From Hypsibius dujardini (Eukaryota; Tardigrada; Eutardigrada; Parachela; Hypsibiidae), in contig LRSR01008790.1 in NCBI GenBank assembly GCA_001579985.1, forward strand, positions 1 to 52,563: a DNA stretch of 52,563 nucleotides. The letters are read 5' to 3'. The position numbers and the translations under genes were made by a program. Numbering within the stretch: the stretch's first letter is position 1; every line of letters starts with the position of its first letter. Shown one piece after another: positions 11,301 to 22,048 of this stretch. The notes under the pieces are model-generated. The model was not told where the DNA came from. It searched no databases and saw only the letters and a list, made by a program, of their open reading frames with translations.

Positions 11301-14074
11301 ATTAGAGTCGTAATATTGGAACAAAAGAACAGAAAAATGGCCATCTCAAAAAAAAGAAAGCATGGTGTCGAGATTAGGCAAAAAGATGTTTTGATAACAT
11401 CCAAAAACCTGCACACTTTTGCCTCGAAATCAGAGGATCTACGAAAGCGATTTTGTTAAAAACAGGTCTGATGATTCCCCATCGAATTCTTTAAATATTA
11501 CGGAAATTTTAATCACCCATTTGTTTGCTTTTAAGCCTGGCTGTGAGTTTCAAAACAACTAAACGAAGAATGTCTTTGTGAGAACAAACTCTTCCGTACT
11601 TAAAAAAACCAATTTATGATTAAGACCAAACGGACCAATCAAGCAATCAAGCAATCAATAGAAATAGTACCAATTATTGCACGCCTACTGACTTCCCGTC
11701 AAAAAGCCATACATCAAATTATCTATTCTCCTAATTGGTTGGAAGGATTGACTTAGAAAGACTTGTTTCAAGGGGAATCTCCCATTGAACAAACGAAAAA
11801 GAACTGTCTCGCACTATGTATAGCCGAACAACGTAAACAGTTTCCACTGCTTCATCACCTGGGGGCAAGCATCGTGAGAAACCTCCCTCATAGCCTTCAA
11901 TTTTTGAAATTTGCTTTTGAATTCGGATAAATGCCTGTTTTCTCGACTTTATGTCTGCGTCTAAGTGTGTTCTCCCTTTTTTTCATTCTAAAACAAGACG
12001 TAGTGGAAAGTGGGCTCAGTTTCCACTGAATCGCTCTCAAACATTCGTTTACGTACGTGTGAGGCCCATCGTACTCCAATACTGCGAGATCCACCCCTTG
12101 AACTGATCCGCCGTAATCAGTTCCGACGTGCCGAAAGCGTGGATCACATGCTGCGGCACTTTTCCATCCTCGGAGGCCTTGACCAGAGCAATGAGGTCCA
12201 TGACCGGCATCGAGGAAGTCCCTCCAGAACAGAGATGAAAGAGCAGTTCCAGCTTCTCGTCCTGCGTGCCACACGAAAGGAGCACCAGCCCCGCCAGCAG
12301 GTCCTTAAAAGTGATGCCACGGGAAGTGCCGCCGAATGCGCTGAAGATGGCTTCCGCCACCTTCTGCGGCACCGCCTCGCCCATGACGCAGCTGCTGAAT
12401 GTGGACTTGGGCAGGTGATCGCCGATGGCATCGCGGCGAAAGACATTCCGCAAGCGGTTCAAATCCTGCACTGGCACTGAAACTCACGAAGAAATACAGT
12501 GTTAATACAGTGTTTTCTCTTGCATGATTTCAGGGGAAATACTGGAACCAAAAAAGCTAATAAAACTACAAATGGAACTAAGTGCTACTAATTACTCAAA
12601 ACTATTAAAATAAAAAGGAAATAAATTACGGCGAACCACAGAGCCCCTAAAAATAATTAAAACCAGAAAGGAAACAAAAGTCTGCAAACTATGGAACTAA
12701 TGAAAACCATTAAAAAACTATTAAAACCATGGAGGAAACAAATTATTAAATACTAAAAACGAAAAAACCCGACAAGGAAAAAAATTACTACCAACTATTA
12801 AAACCAGGAAAGCAAGAAATTACTACTAGTAACTACGAACTACTAAAGTACAAAGGGATCATTCAACAATGACGTCAGCGCCATGTAGGGTGGGGGGGGG
12901 GTTGTACTTCGATGACGAGCTCTGACGCCGAGGAGGTGGGGGTCTAGCTGTGACTGACATCAGCATATATCGTTTCGATTCTACGCCAATTCTCAGCCTT
13001 TGCAAGAGTTTTTATTTTATTCGGCTTTTTTGTGGTATTTTCCATTGATTCAACGGAAAAATCTCGACGGAAGTGATGGCGCTTAAACAGGTAGATTAGA
13101 AATGCAATGTTGAGCTTAAGGCAAAGTTGAATGAATGATCTAAATCATCTGAATGACTTTTTGCGCTCAGTTTATGAAGAAGCCGATGATACGGACATGC
13201 TTTCTTAATACTTGTTTTTGATCTGGTTTCAGTGAAAGATGTGGTTGCAATACTAGAAACGTTTCAGCAAATGTAAGGGGGTCGACTCGAGCTGACGTCA
13301 GTGCTTGAAGAACAGGGGGGGGGGTCTAGGAATTTCTGACGAGCTCTGACGGAAGGGAGGGGAGAGTAAGGTCGCCTAATATCAGGCGCTGACGTCATTG
13401 TTGAATAATTCCAAAGTAGTGGATTTACGTACAAAAAAACTAATAAATACGCAGAAAGCAAAGGATTACCAAATCATATACTACTAATACGCCAAGGAAA
13501 TAAATTAATATGCCATCTTCACTCAATCGGAAGAGACGCGAGAAAAATGTAACACTAAAATAATTTGATGATCAAAACTGAGTACAGTAAGTCAATACAC
13601 AGACCGCACGGGAGCCCATTGATCCACACATCAATCAATCAAGCTACCGCAAAGAAACTGATCGATTCACATATGTCAATCAATCAAGCAAGTCAGCAGT
13701 TCAGCCGAATGACAAGTCCGAATTTAAACGCCGATCAAGCGTTGATTGATTGAATAGGTCGAATTCCCACCATACAAACCATGAGTCATTCTATTGTGTT
13801 TCTGTTTTTTTTCCGTGACATTTAGCAACATTAAAGCTATTTAAGCTAATTTTATATAGAACGTTAGCGTCTAAGGATTAAAAGATTTAGTGAGGCTGAA
13901 TAAGCAAGGAGAAAAACAGTCCGAACGTTGCCTTTCCGCTAGAAAAAAACCTATTCCACTAGCTTGGTACAAAAACATCCGCTTACCCCGTCGAACCGCA
14001 TCCTCGTAGGACAAAATGCTCTGCTTCGCATCCTTCCCAATCTTGAAGTTCAAGTTCAATAGACTTTTCCACAT
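2658..14074 (-). CDS. USP32: Ubiquitin-specific protease of USP32 type (EF-hand, DUSP, USP, CaaX)
   Basis: Membrane-tethered deubiquitinase. Coding exons: 14074-13987, 12476-12057, 11274-10542, 9880-9808, 9745-9281, 8783-8466, 7010-6489, 6131-5935, 5788-5479, 5092-4905, 4574-4370, 4296-4105, 3847-3314, 3069-2977, 2900-2658. They sum to 4581 bases (1526 aa; human USP32 is about 1600). Domains in order: an EF-hand region with loop [12 protein letters not shown] (253-264) and a degenerate second loop; DUSP ([15 protein letters not shown]); a ubiquitin-like insert ([18 protein letters not shown]); and a USP domain with Cys box [13 protein letters not shown] (nucleophile C755), QQHDSQELL, zinc cysteines [12 protein letters not shown] and YSCGKC, and His box [14 protein letters not shown] (H1425) with ND (1441-1442). 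The C terminus CAIQ is a CaaX prenylation box, as in human USP32 (CVLQ). The exon ending at 5935 must use the weak donor GTTCGT; the nearby GTAAGA would put a stop in frame. The start is the first ATG in frame before the conserved [11 protein letters not shown] possible 5'UTR acceptor lies near 14114. Confidence 0.93.
3145..3300. repeat. GACA/GGCA/GTCA imperfect array
   Basis: Degenerate tetranucleotide array in the USP32 intron between 3314 and 3069. It also has a longer-period pattern built on AGACAGACATACAGTCAGG. Confidence 0.9.
3900..4082. repeat. (CTGT)n/(CTGC)n array
   Basis: Fills most of the USP32 intron between 4105 and 3847. Orientation is opposite to the array in the neighbouring intron. 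Confidence 0.9.
5305..5456. repeat. (CTGT)n array
   Basis: Near-perfect CTGT tract with a CTGTGTGT-rich right end. It stops about 20 bases from the donor of the USP32 exon ending at 5479. Confidence 0.9.
7259..8336. mobile_element. MITE-like element with 19-bp perfect terminal inverted repeats
   Basis: Left end 7259-7277 reads CTTAGGGTGCGTCTCAAAT; the reverse complement of 8318-8336 is identical. The 1.08-kb element fills most of one USP32 intron. Its inside is full of subterminal copies of GTCTCAAAT/ATTTGAGAC next to CGGTACGGTT-like words. It has no long ORF, so it would be non-autonomous. The TTAGGG/CCCTAA ends and subterminal repeats resemble hAT-type MITEs, but no target-site duplication was recognised. 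Confidence 0.8.
7492..7623. repeat. Tandem repeat of about 50-55 bp inside the MITE
   Basis: Two and a half copies of a unit beginning ATTAGTGTCAATC and ending GCATCAGCTG (7492-7539, 7540-7594, partial 7595-7623), each with ATCA/ACCA runs. It lies in the left half of the inverted-repeat element. Confidence 0.85.
8349..8420. repeat. Three tandem 24-bp units
   Basis: Units 8349-8372, 8373-8396 and 8397-8420 share TCAGACCACCCTGATGGCTC with one to three changes. They lie between the MITE end and the donor of the USP32 exon ending at 8466. Confidence 0.9.
9151..9246. repeat. 20-bp higher-order repeat derived from CTGT units
   Basis: Four consecutive 20-bp units of the form GCGTGCCTGTCTGTCTGCCT (from 9161) in a USP32 intron. 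The array is a minisatellite grown from CTGT/CTGC tetramers. Confidence 0.9.
12540..12854. repeat. Degenerate A-rich tandem repeat
   Basis: Diverged copies of a motif such as ACTATTAAAACCAGGAAA, each followed by AAATTACTAC-like sequence, in the first USP32 intron. The same motif style resumes after the inverted-repeat element, around 13416-13510, so that element appears to have inserted into this array. Confidence 0.6.
12855..13412. mobile_element. 558-bp element with 28-bp terminal inverted repeats (GACGTCA type)
   Basis: 12855-12882 and the reverse complement of 13385-13412 match except at two positions; the shared core is ATTCAACAATGACGTCAG. The flanks are AAA on both sides, a possible 3-bp target duplication. 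Both halves carry G-runs and a GACGAGCTCTGAC word near the ends. No transposase is present. A short frame before the right end closes on an acceptor-like TTTCAG, so it may be a deletion derivative. It sits in the first USP32 intron. Confidence 0.75.
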
Positions 14075-15415
14075 GGCAGCAACCGAGATGGAAGTCGTTT
14101 CCTAGCCGCGGGGAATATTCTGCAATATAGCAAAACAACGCCTCTTCGAAGTACCCAATTCTCAAGCACACGCATGAATTTTACTTACAATGATTTTATC
14201 CAATTTCCTCATCAGGAAATCAGCTCGAAATCCAACTCTAGGCGATACATTTCCAACAAACAGAACAAGCGGTGACACACGATAAATAGTCGTTGCTCGA
14301 TTGATTGATTAGCAGAACCAAAAAACGGAAACTTATGTCAAACCTCCAGACGATTTCTCGCGCAATCGTTCGCAACAAAATATGTCAAATCTCAGGCCAA
14401 CTAAAGGACCCCATCAAAACAACACAGATATTCACGAAGAGATGTCAGCAGATGTATCAGTTTTTTTTAAAATGGAAACATCAAAACATTCAACTCAAAG
14501 ATTGGGGGATTATTTAACATCATCCATCTAGCTCTTTCCCCCATACAGACTCTCCATACAGGAAATGAAGATATTCAGCCTTATCCGAAGGCAAATAAAT
14601 AGAGGAAATGGTAATGAAATACGGGCAGCCCGTAGAGAGATATGGAAGGAATGGAATCACACTCCAGAAAAGAAAACACATGCTGTAGAGTCAGCACTCC
14701 ACTTTTCTGTATATTATTGACACAGTGACGGAAACTGTGACCTGCACGCCACACCATAAAGCTGAGTTTCGTGGCGGGTTCCATAGCACAAAACATAATG
14801 ACGTAATATCCGCTCGAATGTAACGGAACATTCATTCTCGACTAATGTTGTTGTTCTTTCATAAAAACACTTTGTTCGCTAACCTAGACGGCCAATTCCT
14901 TAATCCAAACGGTTCAGTTTTTGTTTCAGCTATAAGATTCCCGAATTACGTGTGCTTGTTCGTATGGCCAATCATTCCAATTTTGTGTTATAATTTGCAG
15001 TTCCTTCTCTCAAGGTTGCACTGTATCCTTTTAACCATACGCAATGAAATTTCGCAACGTCTTCCAAAACTTCCGCAAAACGAAGTTCGTTCCTATTTCG
15101 ATATTTCCTATGATCGATGATCCCATCTCTTGTATTCACCTTTCTGAATTCCAGAATCAGAATTGTTTATCAAGATTTTAATGCAGCTTTCGAGACGATT
15201 TCCAATGGAAAGAAATTTTACTTTGGATTAATTATCGAACTGGAAGTTTATCTTAGCATTGAATCAATTAATCAACTCGTTGAGCTCCACGACGGCGATC
15301 ACTAGCAGCGGATTCGTTAACGAAATCCTCCATTTGACTCCCGTGATTAAGTTACATTTTTTCCTGCATTTATCACTCGTAATCTACACAGGGAAAATTT
15401 GACTGATAGCGTGCA
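14075..15415. promoter_or_regulatory. Divergent intergenic region, USP32 / DCAF1
   Basis: A 1.34-kb gap between two start codons facing apart, which must hold both promoters. A pyrimidine/AG site before 14113 (minus strand) suggests a 5'UTR intron for USP32, and ACACAG near 15385-15390 a possible one for DCAF1. Short ORFs here (such as 14581-14835 minus) show no family resemblance. No clear TATA or other motif was recognised. Confidence 0.5.
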
Positions 15416-17771
15416 ATGGAGGACCACAATGGGGAGAATTTCAACGACATCGTCGGGGAGAGCGATTCATCCGATAGCGAAGAAACCGACTCGGAGCACG
15501 AATATAACCCGGACGACGGTGCGGCCGCTGCCGCGGACGAGGATGATGATGAACTAGCTGTGAATCCCATGGGGGCGATTGTCGGGCCGGGCGACAATGA
15601 AAATGTCCGGCGAGCAGTCCGTCAGTCCAGAAGATTTCACTCGCTGGGTGAAACCTACCGGAAAGACGCCGAGACGTTACTGGAAGCCTTCCGTGTGGGT
15701 GTGCTAGCTCGGCAGAAGAGCGCTGAAACGACTGAGACCTTTAAAAAGTAAGGAGGATTGAGTTGGAACGTGATTGGTAGAATTGCTCCTGTTTATAGTT
15801 GCTTGATTGATCGGTTGATGGCAAAGTGTATTAAACGTGCGGATCAGCGGTTGATTGGCTTGATTTTTCGTGCCGTGTGTTTTGCTTATTGCATTCGATT
15901 GATTATTTGATTATACTATTTAGACTGGCTTTACTCCTGCAAGAAGCGTTTGAAGAGAATTTGGGCCTGCACCAGGATCCCGCTGTAGAGATTTTGACAT
16001 CGCGCGTGGCGGATAGCCCGAAAATTCACTTCCTGTTGGAGAAATTGAAGAAGGTTGTGGAGGTCGCAGCGGAAGAGAACGACGATCTTATTAAGCGGGT
16101 AAGCTTTTTTTACCTTTTGGAATGTTTTGTTTTCGACTTAGATTTGATGTCCGATTGAAAATAACAGCTGCAGTTGATGCATGTGCTTATGGTCAAACAA
16201 CTAGCAGCAAGAGAAAATTGAATTTTCAGCAACTAGGTAATGAATGAATGAATGAATCGATCAATCAATCAATCAATTGATCGAAGTGGTTTCAACTTGT
16301 ACCTTATTGTTGTTAATGTTCCAGCTTTGCACGACCTATCTATGCGAGAGCGAGAACGATCCGGATCTGCAGTACTACACGGCCGTCATCCTCTACTGCG
16401 TGGTGCAGGGCTTTTCCGCTGGCTCGCAGAACGATGCGGAATACATGCAGGTCTTCTTCAAGAATGACGACGTTTTTATGCCATTCCTTCATTTCATCGC
16501 CGTGGATCCCGCACCGAGTCCGACTATCCGCGTACCGACGAGGAATGCCCAAGAGATTCGGTCGCTGCTATGCGGGCTCTACGGCACCTGCTTCGAGCGC
16601 GTTGTGATTGACGAGTTTCGGGGGAAATTGGCGACCGTTAAAAATGTGGTAAGTCAATCAATCAATCTATCAATCATTTGATTGATTGATTGACGCTCTG
16701 ATTGTTATAACTCCTAACTGCTAATCCGAATTGACCACTTGATCAGTTGAGAATTGATGGAGTAATTCAACTCTTGAGTGGTTTGGAATCCGTTGGTAGA
16801 TTTGAGGGTTGTTTAAAATCTGCTTTAAAGTGAACCGAAAACCGTGTTTTCTTATTTTTAAACGAAATGAGCTTTAATTTAATTTAAAATCACCTGCCTG
16901 TTCACATGTTTTTAAATTTTAATTCCGGTTTGGTTTGAACAACTAATGCCGAAAAATGAATTTTTATCTTAAATTCAATTAATTCATAGCTAACTTTTAA
17001 TAGCGTGCTGTATTTTAATTTCAGTATGAAACATAGAATATTCTTTAAATCAGAATATCGGATTTAATTAATCAGAATATCGGATTTAAATACAGAATTC
17101 TGATTTGAATATAGTTCTGTAGCGATTATTTGAATCGTTTACCAATCATGTCGTCGGGTTTGTCACACGACGAGTTTTTCTCCAGGTCGCCGGGATCTTT
17201 GCGAAATTGCGTGCATTCCTCAGCGCCTTTCATCCAGTGGTCGCTTCCCCCGAGACCCACGATGAACCCGCCCCGTCCACTTCCTCCCCGTCCGGTTTTC
17301 GCGCCCCACCTGTCGTTGCTCAGCCGCGATCCAGTATGAAACGCCGCTTGGAACGGAACAAAAGCCAACTGGAAAGCAGCAGCGAGACGGTAACACCCAA
17401 GCGGAAGAAGCAGAAGTCAATGCATGCCGTCAGTACGCAGCCGCCGCCTCAGCTGACGTTCGACGAGACATCGTCCTGCTCGTCGTGGGCTGAATACGAA
17501 CGTCTTCAGATGGGCGAGGTGGCGCAGAATTTTCGTGTCCTGCCTATGGATCAGAATCTGGAGGTGCGATTAATGCTGGACTTTCTCGTCGGGCTCGCCA
17601 CGCTGGAGGAGTTTGTGCAGCAGTTTTACGAGTTGGATGCGCTCAGTTTGTGCTACGAGTTTTTGGACCTGCGGAAAAGGCTCAACGTCAGGATCCTTGG
17701 CCAGGTTGTCCATGTATGTCTGAAGATGTGTTCCACTAAGCAGACAGATAAGCAAATAAGGAAGTAGGCAG

Positions 17772-17814
<43 letters not shown>

Positions 17815-20800
17815 ACCGACAGACAGACCGACAGACAGACCGACAGACCGGTGGCTTAACATGTTTTGGATTACAGTTCTTAGCCAATCTTCTATTCAGC
17901 GTGAGATTCGTCAACAAATTCCTGGAATCTCCCTACCGACTCACGCAGCTCATCAAGATCCCTTACCCGTCCATACCGTCGGTTTTCGTAGTGAAAGTCC
18001 TGAAGAACATCGTAATGTCTTCCGAATACGCGTTGGAAACGGTATGCGTTTAAATGGGCTTTTACCGATGTCTTCTCTTTGTATTGTGGACCCGAGAGGA
18101 GAAATTATCGATTTGTCTAAAATTACTTCAGATCGTCAAATATTCGGATCTCGTTCAAGGCGCCACGTCATTCATGGTGGAGGGAGGCCTGAAATCCGGC
18201 TACGAATCGCCGCGAAAATGGGCCTCGCGCTTCTTCACTGAATCCCTGCAGTATCGCATATTCATGGAGGCCTTTGATGATGCGACGGTGGACGGTTTGC
18301 GAACACTATTGAACACGGTAGGCCACCCTTGTGCCTAGCATCTCTGACAGTTTTTGTAGCGATTTTGATTAAATGTTTGTTTCGCAGCTCGGACTGTATG
18401 AGTACTTCTGGGAAGATAAACGCGAACTGGAGCGTAATCTTTACACCAACGAGCAACTGTTGTCTGCTTCGGAAGCCTTGACCAATGTTTTTCAAGCCTT
18501 GACATGCTACTTCACTACGGACATGGTGATTAAGGCGGAATGGTTTCGACAGGATCTAGTGAAGCGAGCTCGAGAATCGGGCAAGGAGCCGGTGTCTGAG
18601 GCGCGTTTTCCCCGCATCCCTTTAACAAAGGTAAGCGTTTCTCTGGTTCGATTCCTGTCAGGCAGTTGTAGCGTCTGTCTGCGGTGTGCTGCCTGTTTGT
18701 GTCTCACTATCATCTTGATGTTTTACCTCTGCCTGTCGGATCTCTAGCGGACCACTCTTATCGTGAAGTTGTCCCCCAGCATAACCTTTTTCTGTGACAC
18801 GGGATTTCTTGTAGGCTGTCAGGCTGGAAAAAGAGGAACTGGAAAACTTGCGAGAGTACATGCTGACCAGCGTTCCGCTGTGCCGTGCGACGCGTGATCG
18901 TGTCGCACGCTTTTGCGACATGGAGGGCGTTCAACGACTTTTCCAAATCATGGAAGTCGAAACGGACAGTTGGATCACTTTTCGGGAACTTTCCGTCCAT
19001 CCGTTCCATAAAATGTCACTCGAGGTGTTGGAGAAGTGTGTGCTCTCGAGGAAGGGTCAAGACGCCATACTGAAGTACAAAACTTCGGATAAGAGCTATC
19101 CGTTCACCGGAATCGGGTACGCCGTGTCGCATAATACATCTGGTCTGTCTCTCTGCCTGTGGGTCTGTCTGTGGGTCTGTCTGCCCGTAAGTCTGTCTGT
19201 CTGTCTGTCTGTTTTTCTGTCTCTCAATTTTTCTCTTTTCTGTCTTGTCTGTCTTGTCCAGTCTGTCTATCTGATCTTCTGCCAGTTGTCTTTTATTTTT
19301 TATTTTTTTATTTTTTATATAATAAATAAGTGATTTATTTTTTAAGTTCGAATAAATTGACATTTCCTTTTCTTCTCTTTAGACTGGTTCTGAAGTTGGC
19401 GGTGAAAAGTGAAGTGGCGGATGTTCAGAAGCTGGCCCTGCATGTGGTTGCCAACTCCGTTTATGGACTACGAACTGGGGTGAGCGTACTGCCCGGAAAC
19501 CTATCGATTCATCTTCAATCTCCTTCCGGAAATAGTAGGTAATTTCATAGTTTGCTTGTTATCCGTAGCGCACGCAGGAGGAAGTGGAACTTCCGAATCT
19601 CCACAAGAAAGGCAGCCTGCGACCCTTCTCGAACGATCCCCGGCACTTCGAGTTTGTCGTCAACGCCCTCCGCCAGCAGCGCGGCATCAACTCCATGCTG
19701 CGGGTGCTGAATGACGCGGAAGACGCAGACCTGGAGGCGTTGCGTGCGCTCGCCTGCAAGGTCCTGACCGGAATGGCGCGCTCTGCTCCATGCAAGCAAA
19801 TCCTGCGGGAACTTAGCTTCTTTCGCACGGGTGAACTTCAAGGTATACACGTCAATTAGATTTGAAATTGAACAGCATGTTTCCCACAAGAATTCAAGTA
19901 ATTTTTTCCCCCGTTTTCATTCAGTGATTACTAGAAACTAATAGCGAAACCAAATCTGAATTAAAAAATTATAATAAAATTGTAAAAAAGTAATTAGAAT
20001 TATTTTAATTTTGTTTCTAGCTTTAATTTAGAATAGAAAATAAAAAAGATTAAATCAAATCAGATTTTTTATTCGTTTATGAAAGATTTATTTCAGAATT
20101 TTTCTAATTTAGTGGTTTTGCAGTTTAAATTTAGCTTAAATTTAGACTTCATTTCTACTAATTCCTAATTCTGATTTAGTTTAATTTTCTTTCAGTTTTA
20201 TTTTCAATTTCTTATTTTACTTCCTTTAGTTTTGATGAGAGAAAGAAGCCTGGATTTGCACGGCGACTACGTCAAGTTCGAGAAGTACAGCACTGAACTG
20301 CTGGAAATTGTCTTCGAGACCAAGCTTAAACTCCCCATCCCGGTGAATCTGGCGGATCACGTGGTGAAGCAGGATATTCTCCGTAGAACTCGCATCAATT
20401 TCGCCTCTCAGGAGATTGATCTCCTCCTTCTGGCGCACTTAGAGAGCCGCGACCTCACCAACACTGCCAGCTGCCTGGTCGACGAGGTCGGCCTTAAGCG
20501 ACAAGCTCAAACGCCCAGTAGTCCGCAACAGAATGGCAGGAAAACACGCCTTTCTATCAGCCCCGGCATCATGAAATCACCGCCGTCGTCGACGTCTTCG
20601 ACATCCAAGCATCATGGCGGCTTCAAGGTAAAGCTCTTCATTTACATTGCAGTTTTAATTAAAGTAGCCGAAATAGCCTTTTTATTGATTATATGCCAAA
20701 ACCAAAAGTGATATCTTTTTATTTCATTTAAAATACGTTTTTGTTCCTTTTTTTGCTTCATATAATTACGAAAATACAATCGTCCCTTTGATTGATAGTT

Positions 20801-22009
20801 AACTACAAACACAGCAAATACAATCTGTTTACAACTTAGAAAATTTACATATTTCCCTGAGGGATGCTTTGATCGTCCTGACTAATTATAACACGGAAGG
20901 AGTAAAAAAATGTGTCTTAACCAAGTCTCCCAGACTTGGCCATTGGGATTGGCACACTGTGTTATGGTAAATTTGGAAGGCCGAGATGTGCAGATTTGGC
21001 CCGTTCTTATTAGTTTTTGTTTCGTAATTAATTTATCTTGATTTAGGATGTTTTTAATTAGATTGATAATATATTGCTTTTAGCATCACAGTCGTCATAG
21101 ATATATATTATTATGGTAAACGTTGTGTGAGCTAAAACTTGAATCATTTGTAGATTATTTTAAATTCACTTAGGTGCCGCATCCTCGATCGGTTGTTGCG
21201 CCGCCGCTCACCACTGCCGCGGTCTCACCGAAAAACTTCATCCTCGACGCGACCGACGCTCCCGCCACCGTCAACGGCCTCCCCAACCTCGTCGGCATCG
21301 TAGCCAATAATTTCCGCTCGCAACACGCCGAGTGCGAACACCCCATCGCGCTGTGTCCGCCGTTTTCGCTGAAGAAGTCACACCGCTGTCCGGCGCCGAG
21401 CCGGATCGGGAAACCGCCCGCCGACATCTTCTTGCGGTTGGACGCGCGCCAGGGACGCCCGGACAACTCCGCGACCGGTTGGGGACGCCGGCTCGACCGG
21501 AGCCATATCTTCAGTCGGTTCAAGCCGATTGGAAATATCGAGTTCCCCGCATCGGATCCGGAGGCGTTTGATCCGAATGACGGCATGCTCTCGGCGGCCT
21601 TCCTCGGTCCCCTGCAGAAGGACGTGGTGATGGGCGGCCGGGACGGCTGCATTGTGGTGTATAACCAGGCCAGTTTGGTCAAGCCTACGCATCACCGGCC
21701 GTGCCATGAGTACTGTGAGACGTATCATTTGGCGGCGTTACCGCGACGGACGGATCTGTTTTTGAGTTGCTGCACGGAGTCTAGCAGTTTGTGGCGGTTC
21801 CCGGAGGACCGGCGGTGTGCGTTGATACGGCACTATGAGAACACCCATTACATGGACATGCCGCATTGGCATAACAATATTGCCCTGGGCGTGCAAATTG
21901 AGGAAGCTTTTGTACGTTTTTTTGGGTTATATGGCAGACGAAAAACAAGAGGGAGGCAAGAAGGTCAAAACGAGTAGACAGACAAACAGAAAGACAGGCA
22001 GACAGAAAA

Positions 22010-22048
<39 letters not shown>

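Noticed and set aside
18645-18655. GGTTCGATTCC resembling a tRNA B box
   Set aside because: No A box or cloverleaf can be formed upstream, which is DCAF1 coding sequence and a splice donor.
21170-21682. 170-aa minus-strand ORF opposite DCAF1
   Set aside because: It mirrors the conserved GC-rich DCAF1 exon 21174-21911 and has no family resemblance.
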